A stretch of DNA of 64,000 nucleotides from Paucibacter sp. DJ2R-2 (lineage in GTDB: Bacteria > Pseudomonadota > Gammaproteobacteria > Burkholderiales > Burkholderiaceae_C). The translations under genes were made by a program, and so were the position numbers. Numbering within the stretch: the stretch's first letter is position 1; each line of letters opens with the position of its first letter. Shown one piece after another: positions 55,775-64,000 of the stretch. The notes beneath the pieces are model-generated. The model made no database searches and had not been told where the DNA came from. It saw nothing but the letters and a program-made list of their open reading frames with translations. Location: NCBI RefSeq assembly GCF_025717675.1, contig NZ_JAJIRT010000001.1:1178001-1242000 (forward strand), written 5' to 3'.

Positions 55775-55810
55775 GGGTCGGAGCTTGCCGAGTACGGCAA
55801 GGTCCAACCC
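55775..55810. other. Intra-operon hairpin between permease and ATPase genes
   Basis: GGGTCGGAGCTTGCCG (55775-55790) and CGGCAAGGTCCAACCC (55795-55810) pair over 14 of 16 positions around a four-base loop. There is no T-run, so it is more likely an RNA stability or processing element than a terminator. Confidence 0.7.
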
Positions 55811-55814
55811 ACAA

Positions 55815-56876
55815 TTACTCCAGCCCTCGCAATTTCGGATCCAGCGCATCGCGCAAGGCGTCGGTGAACAGCGCAAACGCCGTCACGAACACCGCCATCA
55901 AGGCGGTCACGGAAACCAGCTGCCACCAGTAGCCGAGGATCAGCTCGCTCTGCGATTCGCTCAGCATGGTGCCCCAGGAGACCTGGTCCACGCCCACACC
56001 CAGGCCCAGATAGGACAGGATGACCTCGCTCTTGATGAAGCTCACCACATGCAGGCTCAGCTGCACCAGGGCCACATGCGAGACATTGGGCAGGATGTGC
56101 TTGAACATGCGCGAGTAGCGCGAGGCGCCAATGGCCTCGGCCGAGCGCACATATTCGCGCACCGAGTGCTTCATGAACTCGGCACGGATCAGGCGGTAGA
56201 TGCCGGGCCAACCGGCCAGACCCAGAATCATCACCACCGAGAGCACGCCCTTGCCGAAGATCACCGCGAAGGCAAAGATCAAGAGGATGCTGGGGATGGC
56301 GGTGAAGACGTTGTAGAGCCACTCGAGGAAGTCGCCGATCTTGCCGCCGAAGAAGCCCGAGATCGCGCCCAGCACCGTGCCGATGATGGTGGCCACCACG
56401 GCCGCCAGCACGCCCACCAGGATGGACACTTCCGCGCCCTTGATCACTTTGGCCAGCACATCGCGGCCCAGGCGGTCGCCGCCCAGGGGCAGGGTCTCGG
56501 CCTTGACCACATCCTCGGTCTTGAACTTGCTGGCGCGCTCTTCCCATTCTTTGTACTTGGGCGCCAGCGGGTCGATGTCGCTGAGGTCGACATTGGGGCC
56601 TTTAGGCTGGGCGATCACGCCCGTGGCTTCGGCCGGGGCCGGGCCCATGAAGGTCGGCGGCGCATTGGGCACGCCCACTTCCTTCTGCCAATTCTTGGCC
56701 AGCAGACCGCTGGCCGAGGCGATCACCATCAGCAGGAAGAACGCGACGATGGCCATGGACACCATGCCCACCTTGTCGGCCTTCATGCGGCGCCAGGAAG
56801 CGGCCCACACGCCTTCAGATTTCTGCGCCTTGGGGTTGCCGGCGGAGGGGGTCGGAGAAGACATGACTGCACTCAT
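55815..56876 (-). CDS. ABC transporter permease (YejE/DppC-like)
   Basis: A 353-residue inner-membrane permease with six hydrophobic segments, including MVSMAIVAFFLLMVIASASG near the N-terminus. A cytoplasmic coupling loop with YVRSAEAIGASRYSRMFKHILPN is the EAA-type motif that meets the ATPase. An unusually long periplasmic segment lies between helix 1 and 2 (about residues 60-140), as in DppC/YejE. Pairs with the permease gene at 56920. Confidence 0.92.
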   Translation of the reverse strand: MSAVMSSPTPSAGNPKAQKSEGVWAASWRRMKADKVGMVSMAIVAFFLLMVIASASGLLAKNWQKEVGVPNAPPTFMGPAPAEATGVIAQPKGPNVDLSDIDPLAPKYKEWEERASKFKTEDVVKAETLPLGGDRLGRDVLAKVIKGAEVSILVGVLAAVVATIIGTVLGAISGFFGGKIGDFLEWLYNVFTAIPSILLIFAFAVIFGKGVLSVVMILGLAGWPGIYRLIRAEFMKHSVREYVRSAEAIGASRYSRMFKHILPNVSHVALVQLSLHVVSFIKSEVILSYLGLGVGVDQVSWGTMLSESQSELILGYWWQLVSVTALMAVFVTAFALFTDALRDALDPKLRGLE

Positions 56877-56919
56877 TTCGCATCTCCGAAGCGGAATGAA
56901 ACTGGAGAATTCTTGATTT

Positions 56920-57858
56920 TCATTTCAGCACCACGCGCGGGTCGACCAGCTTGTAGAGCACGTCGGTGATCAGGTTCACCACCATGGTCAGGAAGGCGAT
57001 GTAGATGGCGAAAGCCTGGATGACGGGATAGTCGCTGCGGTTCACCGCCAGCAGGATCTCGCGGCCCAGGCCCGGGATGGAGAAGAACACCTCGAGCAGG
57101 AAGCTGCCGACGAACACGCCGGGCAAGGCCACCGAGATGTTGGTCATGATGGGGATCATGGCGTTGCGCAGCACATGCTTGAGCAAGATGGTGCGCTCGG
57201 TCATGCCCTTGGCGCGCGCGGTGCGCACGTAGTCATGGCCGATCTCGTCGAGGAAGAAGGTGCGGTAGAGGCGCGTGTAGGGCGCAATCGCCACCGCCAC
57301 GGCCACCATGATGGGCAGGGGCGCGTAGGTGGTGAGGTTGGTCCAGACGCTGTCAGTCCAGCCCTGCACAGGGAACCAGCCCAGGCGGAAGGCGAACACA
57401 TACTGGCCCACGATCACGTAAACCAGCAGCGAGATCGACACCGCCACCGTGCTCAGGATCATGACCGTGCGGTCGGTCAGGCTGCCGCGCACGGCGGCCA
57501 CGGCCAGGGCGAAGGGGATCGCCAGCGAGACTTCCAGGATCAGGATGGGCAGCATCACCGTCAGCGTGGCCGGCAGGCGGCTGCTGAAGAGGTTGGCCAC
57601 CGATTCATTGGTCGCCCAGCTCTTGCCCCAGTCAAAGGTGACGATCTGCTTGATGAAGATCCAGAGTTGCTCCCAGACCGGCTTGTTCAGGCCCAACTGT
57701 TCGCGGATCGCATTGATCTGCTCGGGGCTGGCATTGAGGCCGCCCATGATTTCGGCGGGATCGCCACCGAAGTACTTGAAGAGGAAAAACACCAGCAGCA
57801 CGACGCCGAGCAGAGTCGGAATCATTTGCCACAGGCGTCTGAGCAGGTATGCCGCCAT
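56920..57858 (-). CDS. ABC transporter permease (YejB/DppB-like)
   Basis: A 312-residue permease of the DppB type with six hydrophobic segments. It has the family opening AAYLLRRLWQMIPTLLGVVLLVFFLF and the EAA-type loop YVRTARAKGMTERTILLKHVLRNAM. First gene of the minus-strand operon; the ATG at 57858 is preferred over 37 further open codons. It faces the divergent solute-binding-protein genes and together they make a complete importer. Confidence 0.92.
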   Translation of the reverse strand: MAAYLLRRLWQMIPTLLGVVLLVFFLFKYFGGDPAEIMGGLNASPEQINAIREQLGLNKPVWEQLWIFIKQIVTFDWGKSWATNESVANLFSSRLPATLTVMLPILILEVSLAIPFALAVAAVRGSLTDRTVMILSTVAVSISLLVYVIVGQYVFAFRLGWFPVQGWTDSVWTNLTTYAPLPIMVAVAVAIAPYTRLYRTFFLDEIGHDYVRTARAKGMTERTILLKHVLRNAMIPIMTNISVALPGVFVGSFLLEVFFSIPGLGREILLAVNRSDYPVIQAFAIYIAFLTMVVNLITDVLYKLVDPRVVLK

Positions 57859-58213
57859 TGCTGTCGGGCTCCAGTTAACGCGTCGTCGGTTCGACAAATA
57901 GAAACCCCGGACGCGGGTGGCGGACGGGGTTTGCGGGAAAAGTTGCGCGAGTCTAAGCGAAGCCAGCACGGGTTTTCAGGGCGTTTGCCCTGAGCGCCCC
58001 ATGGCCAGGGGGCAATACCTGGACAGGCTTGCCTGCACATGATTGAAAATTGCAGGACCTGATGCACGATCTGCATGACCCCAGGCTGCCCCAAGCTAGC
58101 GGCCAGGCCCTAGACTGCGCGGTTTTGCGCTCTGGGCTGCCAATCTGGCAAGCGCCAGTGCCAGGCCGCACTCTTGGGCCCTGTGCCCCCGCGAACTTCC
58201 TTCTTCACCGAGC
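57859..58213. other. Divergent regulatory region of ABC importer and SBP genes
   Basis: About 355 bases that separate the permease operon from the three binding-protein genes. It contains the hairpin at 57902-57932. Promoters for both directions must be here. I could not identify specific boxes or a regulator site. Confidence 0.55.
57902..57932. other. Hairpin in leader of permease operon
   Basis: AAACCCCG (57902-57909) and CGGGGTTT (57925-57932) are perfect reverse complements around a 15-base loop. It lies ~45 bases before the permease start and has no T-run. Confidence 0.6.
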
Positions 58214-60100
58214 ATGACCATGAGCAATCCGCAAGGACCGACCCCCACGCACCATGCCCGCAGCGGCGCCGTCCGGCGCGCCCTGGCTTGGCTGACCCTG
58301 GCGGCCGCCTGCGCTCCGGCCTGGTCGGCCGGCGACACCAAGGCCACGGCCGAAACCGCCAAGTCCGCGCCCAAGGTTCTTCGCTATGCCTTCCGCGTGG
58401 CCGAAACCGGCTTCGACCCAGCGCAGATCTCGGACACCTATTCCAAGACCGTGGCCGCCGGCATCTTCGACGCGCCGCTGAAGTTCGAGTACCTGGCCTC
58501 ACCGGCCAAGCTGGTGCCCAACACCTTGGTGGCCATGCCCGAGATCGCGGCCGACTTCAAGACTCTGACCTTCGAAGTGAAGCCCGGCATCTACTTCAAC
58601 GATGACCCGGCCTTCAAGGGGAACAAGCGCGAGCTGACCGCGGCCGACTACATCTATTCCATCAAGCGCCACTACGACCCGCAGTGGAAGAGCCCCAACC
58701 TCTACCTGCTCGAGAACGTCAAGATCCTGGGCCTCTCGGAGCTGCGCAAGGAGCTGATGGCGGCCAAGAAGCCATTTGACTATGACCGCCCGGTCGAAGG
58801 CCTGCAGCAGCTCAGCCGCTACAAATTCCAGATCAAGCTGGGCGTGAGCGACCCGCGCTTCATCAACCAATTCGCCGATTCCGGCTTCCTGGGCGCCGTG
58901 GCGCGCGAGGTGGTCGACGCCTACCACGACAAGATCATGGAACACCCGGTCGGCACCGGCGCATGGCGCCTGGCCGAGTGGCGCCGCAGCTCGCGCATCG
59001 TGCTCGAGAAGAACCCGAACTACCGCGAGGAGTTCTACAAAGAGCAGCCCCCGGCCGACAAGCCCGAGCTGGCCGCCCAGGTCAAGGCCTTGCAGGGCCG
59101 CCGCTTGCCCATGATCGACCGGGTGGAGATCGCCATCATCGAAGAGACCCAGCCGCGCTGGCTGTCCTTCCTCGGCAACGAGGCCGAAGTCCTGCCCGAG
59201 CTGCCCTTTGAGTTTGCCGGCATCGCCATCCCCAACAACAAGCTGGCGCCCAGTCTGGCCAAGAAGGGCGTGCAGATGACGCGCTTCGTCTACCCCGAGA
59301 TCGCCTTCTCCTACTTCAATATGGAAGACGCGACCGTGGGCGGCTACACGCCGGAGAAGATCGCGCTGCGCCGCGCCATCTCCCTGGCCATGGACGTGAA
59401 CAAGCAGATCCGCCTGGCCCGCCGCGGCCAGGGCATTCCCGCGCAAGGCCCGTCCATTCCCGGCGTGTTCGGCTATGACCCGAGCTTCAAATCGGAGATG
59501 AGCGAATTCAACCTGGCCAAGGCCAAGGGCTTGCTCGACCTGTACGGTTATGTCGACAAGAACGGTGACGGCTGGCGCGACATGCCCGACGGCTCGCCCC
59601 TGCGCATCGAGTACGCCACCCAGCCCACCACCGACAGCCGCCAGCTGGTCGAGCTCTGGCACAAGGGCATGGACGCACTGCAGGTCAAGATGGTTTTCAA
59701 GACAGCCAAATGGCCCGAGAACCTGAAGTCGGCCAATGCCGGCAAGCTGCAGATGTGGGGCGTCAGCTGGGTCGCCTCGACCCCGGACAACGACACCTTC
59801 CTGGCCCTGGGCGATGGCCGTGCCAAGGGCAAGGCCAACAAGGCACGCTTCGACCTGCCGGCCTTCAACGAGCTGTACCAAAAGCAAAAAGCCCTGCCCG
59901 ACGGCCCCGAGCGCCAGGCCGTGATGCGTGAAGCCCAGCGCCTGATGATTGCCTACATGCCCTACAAGATGGACATCCACCGCATCTTCACCGACCTGGC
60001 CCAGCCCTGGGTGATCGGCTACGAGCGCAATGTCTTCGTCCGCACCTTCTGGAACTATGTGGACATCGACCAGGAGCGCTTCCAGCGCGAGTCCAAGTAA
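58214..60100 (+). CDS. Family 5 solute-binding protein, first of three
   Basis: A 628-residue exported peptide/oligomer-binding protein (SBP_bac_5). A signal peptide (AWLTLAAACAPAWSA) is followed by the shared pattern LRYAFRVAETGFDPAQISD, SIKRHYDPQWKSPNLYLLEN and VGTGAWRLAEWRRSSRIVLEKNPNYRE, and the end has GYERNVFVRTFWNYVDID. It will deliver substrate to the YejB/E/F-type importer coded divergently. Longer than most family 5 proteins (~530) because of an insert-rich N-terminal half. Start at 58214; ATG 58220 (MSNPQ) is equally possible. Very similar to the two genes downstream. Confidence 0.92.
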   Translation: MTMSNPQGPTPTHHARSGAVRRALAWLTLAAACAPAWSAGDTKATAETAKSAPKVLRYAFRVAETGFDPAQISDTYSKTVAAGIFDAPLKFEYLASPAKLVPNTLVAMPEIAADFKTLTFEVKPGIYFNDDPAFKGNKRELTAADYIYSIKRHYDPQWKSPNLYLLENVKILGLSELRKELMAAKKPFDYDRPVEGLQQLSRYKFQIKLGVSDPRFINQFADSGFLGAVAREVVDAYHDKIMEHPVGTGAWRLAEWRRSSRIVLEKNPNYREEFYKEQPPADKPELAAQVKALQGRRLPMIDRVEIAIIEETQPRWLSFLGNEAEVLPELPFEFAGIAIPNNKLAPSLAKKGVQMTRFVYPEIAFSYFNMEDATVGGYTPEKIALRRAISLAMDVNKQIRLARRGQGIPAQGPSIPGVFGYDPSFKSEMSEFNLAKAKGLLDLYGYVDKNGDGWRDMPDGSPLRIEYATQPTTDSRQLVELWHKGMDALQVKMVFKTAKWPENLKSANAGKLQMWGVSWVASTPDNDTFLALGDGRAKGKANKARFDLPAFNELYQKQKALPDGPERQAVMREAQRLMIAYMPYKMDIHRIFTDLAQPWVIGYERNVFVRTFWNYVDIDQERFQRESK

Positions 60101-60281
60101 AGCCCGCGCAGCAAGGCCGGCTTGGGGTTCGACTGCATGGTCGGGCCCGGACATTCGCACTAGACTCGGGCCCTGTCCTGGACCTGGGCGCCTCAGGGTG
60201 CGTCCACCGGTTCCAGCCCCATCGAACGCGCCGCAGCCACAAGCTTGCCGGCGCGTTTGTTTGCCGAGGATGCCTTAGATC

Positions 60282-62129
60282 GTGCTGCGACATCGGGTGC
60301 TCTGTTTCTTGCTAGCCGGGCTGACGGCCGCCCCCTGCCTGGCCCAAGGCGCCGCCACGGAACCGCCGGCCAAGGTGCTGCGCTACGCCTTTCGCGTTGC
60401 CGAAACCGGCTTTGATCCGGCTCAGATCTCGGACCTGTACTCTCGCATCATCGCGGCCGGCATCTTTGAAGCGCCGCTGCAGTACGAATACCTGGCAAGG
60501 CCGCTGCGCCTGCGCACTGCCACCGCCGCCGAGATGCCCGAGATTTCGGCCGACTTCAAGACCCTGACCTTCCGCCTCCGGCCCGGCACCTACTTCAACG
60601 ACGACCCGGCTTTCGACGGCCTGAAGCCAGGGGAAAAGCGCGAGCTGACGGCGGCCGATTACATCTATTCCATCAAGCGCCATTTCGACCCGCGCTGGAA
60701 AAGCCCCAACCTCTACCTGCTGGAAAACGCCCGCCTGCCCGGCTTGAACGAGCTGCGCCGCGAGGCCTTGGAACAGAGAAAACCCTTCGACTATGAGCGC
60801 CCGGTGGCCGGGCTGCGCCAGCTCGACCGCTACACCTTCCAGGTGCGCACCGAGGCGGCCGACCCGCGCTTTGTGCACCAGTTCGCCGACCCCTCGGTGA
60901 TGGGCGTTGTGGCCCGCGAGGTGGTGGAGCGCTACGGCGACAAGATCATGGAGCACCCGGTGGGCACCGGCGCCTGGGCGCTCACCGAATGGCGGCGCAG
61001 CTCCCGCATGGTGCTGGAGAAGAACCCCAATTTCCGCGAGCTGCGCTATGACGAGCAGCCGCCGGCCGACAGCGAGGCACGCCTGAAAGCCCAGGCCGCA
61101 CGCCTGCAAGGCCGGCGCCTGCCCATGATCGACCGGGTGGAAATCGCCATCATCGAAGAGAACCAGCCACGCTGGCTGTCCTTTCTGCGCGGCGAGTTCG
61201 ACCTGGTGGACGAGGTGCCGGCCGAGTACGCACCGATCGCCTTCCCCAACAACAAGCTGGCGCCCAATCTGGCCAAGCGAGGCATGCAGATGGTGCGTTA
61301 CCCGCGCGCCGATGTGGCCATCTCCTACTTCAATATGGAGGACCCGGTGGTGGGCGGCTACACGCCGGACAAGGTCGCCTTGCGCCGTGCGATCTCGCTC
61401 GCCATCGACATCGACAAGGAAATTCGCCTGCCCCGGCGCGGCCAAGCCATGGCCGCGCAAGGCCCGATCAGCCCGGGCGTGTTCGGCTACGAGCCGGCGC
61501 TCAAGACCACCATGAGCGAGCACGATCTGGCCCGCGCCCGCGCCCTGCTCGACCTGTACGGCTATGTCGACCGCGACGGCGACGGCTGGCGCGATCAAGC
61601 GGACGGCAGCGACCTGACGATCGAGTACACCACCGAGCAGGACGGCGAGAAGCGCGCCCTGGCCGAGCTCTGGCAAAAGGCCATGGATGCGATCCAGATC
61701 CGCATCAAGTTCCGCATCGCCAAATGGCCCGAGAACCTCAAGGCCTCGACCGCCGGCAAACTGATGATGTGGGGTGTGGGCTGGAGCGCCGCTGCGCCCG
61801 ACGGCGACACGTTTCTGTCCCTGGGCTACGGGCCCAACAAAAGCCAGTCCAACAAGGCCCGCTTCGACCTGCCGGCCTACAACGCGCTCTACGAGCAGCA
61901 AAAGGCCTTGGCCAACGGGCCCGAACGCCTGGCGCTGATGACGGAGGCGCAAAAGCTGATCGTGGCCTATATGCCGATCAAAATGCATGTGCACCGCGTC
62001 TACACCGATCTGGCCCAGCCCTGGGTCAGCGGTTACCACCGCAATGTGTTTGTGCGAGATTTCTGGAAGTACATCGACATCGACGCCGAGGCCGCGCAGG
62101 CGAGCCCCAAGGCCGATGGAAAAAAATAG
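60282..62129 (+). CDS. Family 5 solute-binding protein, second of three
   Basis: A 615-residue exported family 5 binding protein, close relative of its neighbour (VLRYAFRVAETGFDPAQISDLYSR, SIKRHFDPRWKSPNLYLLEN, VGTGAWALTEWRRSSRMVLEKNPNF). It begins at GTG 60282 and has a signal peptide (VLCFLLAGLTAAPCLA). It probably arose by tandem duplication; the preceding gap (~180 bases) may hold its own promoter. Ligand unknown. Confidence 0.91.
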   Translation: MLRHRVLCFLLAGLTAAPCLAQGAATEPPAKVLRYAFRVAETGFDPAQISDLYSRIIAAGIFEAPLQYEYLARPLRLRTATAAEMPEISADFKTLTFRLRPGTYFNDDPAFDGLKPGEKRELTAADYIYSIKRHFDPRWKSPNLYLLENARLPGLNELRREALEQRKPFDYERPVAGLRQLDRYTFQVRTEAADPRFVHQFADPSVMGVVAREVVERYGDKIMEHPVGTGAWALTEWRRSSRMVLEKNPNFRELRYDEQPPADSEARLKAQAARLQGRRLPMIDRVEIAIIEENQPRWLSFLRGEFDLVDEVPAEYAPIAFPNNKLAPNLAKRGMQMVRYPRADVAISYFNMEDPVVGGYTPDKVALRRAISLAIDIDKEIRLPRRGQAMAAQGPISPGVFGYEPALKTTMSEHDLARARALLDLYGYVDRDGDGWRDQADGSDLTIEYTTEQDGEKRALAELWQKAMDAIQIRIKFRIAKWPENLKASTAGKLMMWGVGWSAAAPDGDTFLSLGYGPNKSQSNKARFDLPAYNALYEQQKALANGPERLALMTEAQKLIVAYMPIKMHVHRVYTDLAQPWVSGYHRNVFVRDFWKYIDIDAEAAQASPKADGKK

Positions 62130-62159
62130 TCCGCCCCAGTGGCAGGAGGAGATGAGATC

Positions 62160-63998
62160 GTGAGGACCCCCTGGAACGCCGGCGCCACGCTGCTGGCCGG
62201 CCTGCTCTTGTGTGCCAGCGCCGCTGTCGAAGCCGCAAATGCGGCGCCGGCCGCCGAAGCCAAAGGCCCCGCCCATGTCTTGCGCATGGCCTTCCCCATC
62301 GCCGAGACCAGCCTGGACCCGGCGCGCATCAATGACGAGTATTCGATCGAGATCGTCTCCAACATCTTCGAGTCGCCCCTGGCCTATGACTATCTGGCCC
62401 GGCCGGTCAAGCTCAAGCCGCTGACGGCCTCGGCCTTGCCGGAGGTGAGCCCCGATTTCAAGCAGTTCACGGTGCGCATCAAGCCGGGCATCTTCTTTGC
62501 GGCCGACCCGGCCTTCAAAGGCCTGAAACCGGGAGAAAAGCGCGAATTGGTCGCGGCCGACTATGCCTATGCGCTGAAGCGCCACTTCGACCCGCAGCTG
62601 CGCAGCCCCCATTACGCCAATCTGGAGAACGAGAAGATCCTCGGCCTGGAAGCGCTGCGCCAGCGCGGCCTCAAGAACGGCAAACCTTTCGACTACGACG
62701 CTCCGGTCGAGGGCCTGCAGACACCCGACCGCTACACCCTGGTCATCAAGCTGGGCCGTGCCAGCCCGCGCTTCGCCCACCAGCTGACGCAACCGCTGGC
62801 CCTGGCGGTGGCACGCGAGGTGGTCGAAGCTTATGGCGACGCGGTCAGCGAACACCCGGTCGGCACCGGACCTTTTGTGCTCAAGGACTGGCGCCGGGCC
62901 TCGCGCCTGGTGCTGGAGCGCAACCCGAGCTTCCGCGAGACCTATTTCGACGAGGAGGCGGCGGCCGACGATGCGGCAGCGCAGGCGGTAGCACGGCAGC
63001 TCAAGGGCCGACGCCTGCCCCTGGTAGACCGCGTGGAGGTGTCCATCGTCACCGAGAACCAGCCGCGCTGGCTGGCCTTCCTTGGCAATGAGTTCGATTT
63101 CGTCATCGTGCCCAATGAATACGCCAATATCGCCGCGCCGCGGGGGCAGCTGGCGCCCAATCTGGCCAAGCGCGGCATGGCCTTGCACCGCAATCTGCTG
63201 TCCGATGTGATCTTCAGTTATTTCAATATGGAAGATCCGGTGGTGGGTGGCTACACACCGGACAAAGTGGCCCTGCGCCGCGCCATCGGCCTGGCCTATG
63301 ACAACGCCGAGGAAGCACGCCAACTGCGCCGGCGCCTGGCGGTTCCGGCCCAAGGCATCGTCACGCCCAACACCTTCGGCTACCAAGCGGATTTCAAGAC
63401 CGAGATGAGCGAATACAGCCCGGCCAAGGCGCGCGCCCTGCTGGACATGTATGGCTATGTGGACCGCGACGGCGATGGCTGGCGCGACCTTCCCGATGGC
63501 AGCCCGCTGCGTCTGCAGTACCACACGCAACCGGACAGCAACTCGCGCGCCTTCAACGAACTCTGGCGCAAGCACATGGCCGCGCTGCAAGTGCGCATCG
63601 AATTCAAGTCCGCCAACTGGCCGGACAATATGAAGGCGGCCCGCGCTGGCCGGCTGATGATGTGGATGCTGAGTTGGACCTCCGGCATTCCGGATGCGGA
63701 TTCCATGTTGAGCACCGGCTTCAGCACGGCCAAGGGTGAAGACAATCTGAGCCGCTTTTCCTTGCCCGAGTATGACCGCTTGGTTCAGCGCATTCAGATG
63801 CTGGCCGATGGCCCCGAACGCCTGGCCCTGATCCAGGAAGCCGAGCGCCTGCTGACCGCTTACATGCCCATGAAAGCCCATGTGCACCGCATTCGCCTGC
63901 GCGTGGCGCAACCCTGGCTGCAGGGCTATCTGCCCCACCCCTTCATGACCGGCTACTGGCGATTCGTCGACAGCCAGCCGCCCGAGCGCAAGCCTTGA
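62160..63998 (+). CDS. Family 5 solute-binding protein, third of three
   Basis: A 612-residue exported binding protein, the most diverged of the three (VLRMAFPIAETSLDPARINDEYS, ALKRHFDPQLRSPHYANLEN, VGTGPFVLKDWRRASRLVLERNPSF). GTG 62160 is chosen because AGGAGG lies ten bases upstream and a signal peptide follows. Only 30 bases after the previous stop, so it is in one transcript with it. Stop TGA at 63996 leaves two bases of the window, so the operon may go on past the right edge. Confidence 0.91.
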   Translation: MRTPWNAGATLLAGLLLCASAAVEAANAAPAAEAKGPAHVLRMAFPIAETSLDPARINDEYSIEIVSNIFESPLAYDYLARPVKLKPLTASALPEVSPDFKQFTVRIKPGIFFAADPAFKGLKPGEKRELVAADYAYALKRHFDPQLRSPHYANLENEKILGLEALRQRGLKNGKPFDYDAPVEGLQTPDRYTLVIKLGRASPRFAHQLTQPLALAVAREVVEAYGDAVSEHPVGTGPFVLKDWRRASRLVLERNPSFRETYFDEEAAADDAAAQAVARQLKGRRLPLVDRVEVSIVTENQPRWLAFLGNEFDFVIVPNEYANIAAPRGQLAPNLAKRGMALHRNLLSDVIFSYFNMEDPVVGGYTPDKVALRRAIGLAYDNAEEARQLRRRLAVPAQGIVTPNTFGYQADFKTEMSEYSPAKARALLDMYGYVDRDGDGWRDLPDGSPLRLQYHTQPDSNSRAFNELWRKHMAALQVRIEFKSANWPDNMKAARAGRLMMWMLSWTSGIPDADSMLSTGFSTAKGEDNLSRFSLPEYDRLVQRIQMLADGPERLALIQEAERLLTAYMPMKAHVHRIRLRVAQPWLQGYLPHPFMTGYWRFVDSQPPERKP

Positions 63999-64000
63999 GA

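Noticed and set aside
60312-63938. 1208-codon open frame on the - strand opposite the binding-protein genes
   Set aside because: It runs across two separate, well-supported genes on the other strand and contains no recognisable motif; it is a composition effect.

Overview
The window is GC-rich, densely coded chromosome from a betaproteobacterium, most likely Burkholderiales of the Roseateles/Mitsuaria/Rubrivivax type. This is inferred from codon usage, the two PEP-CTERM proteins, the histone-like SWIB protein, the persulfide dioxygenase-rhodanese fusion and an RlhA very close to the enterobacterial enzyme. No rRNA, tRNA, CRISPR array, insertion sequence or prophage was recognised.

Layout. 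1-3.9 kb: a sigma factor cut by the left edge, a zinc-ribbon thioredoxin (TrxC type) and a GntR/ABC-ATPase/permease operon with a palindromic operator. 4.2-5.8 kb: a HipBA toxin-antitoxin pair with a 22-bp operator and an apparently leaderless hipB, followed by two identical 50-bp palindromic repeats. 6-11.8 kb: GNAT acetyltransferase, DUF817 membrane protein, threonine-aldolase-like enzyme, RlhA and a HExxH protein. 12-13 kb: an A/T-richer patch with a PEP-CTERM protein. 13.1-15.2 kb: sulfide/persulfide detoxification (dioxygenase-rhodanese plus two YeeE/YedE proteins). 15.3-20.1 kb: PglL/Wzy-type ligase, MoaC, BepA-like protease and a small membrane protein. 20.2-21.5 kb: a manganese (yybP-ykoY) riboswitch ahead of a TerC/Alx exporter. 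21.6-26.8 kb: iron uptake with a Fur box, TonB, siderophore receptor, PiuC and an FMN oxidase. 27-32.7 kb: SWIB protein, response regulator, MHFG-type PEP-CTERM protein, UvrA and a small secreted repeat protein.

32.9-42.6 kb is the most unusual part. Two proteins with class III nucleotide-cyclase homology, one fused to an AAA ATPase and TPR-like repeats, face a 1197-residue protein that joins a DyP-type peroxidase to a C-terminal cytochrome-P450-like domain with a degenerate ExxR motif. A 67-residue exported protein and an MFS exporter flank it. 42.7-53 kb: a zincin-like lipoprotein, MipA, a TetR-led operon with ATGA overlaps (including an ABC1/UbiB-like kinase), two hydrolases and a beta-propeller lipoprotein. 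53-64 kb: a DUF3667 protein and a peptide-type ABC importer (two permeases and a double ATPase), divergent from three tandem, related ~610-residue solute-binding proteins.

Together these read as an ordinary housekeeping backbone carrying metal homeostasis (Fe, Mn), sulfur detoxification and peptide uptake, with an accessory heme-enzyme locus in the middle.
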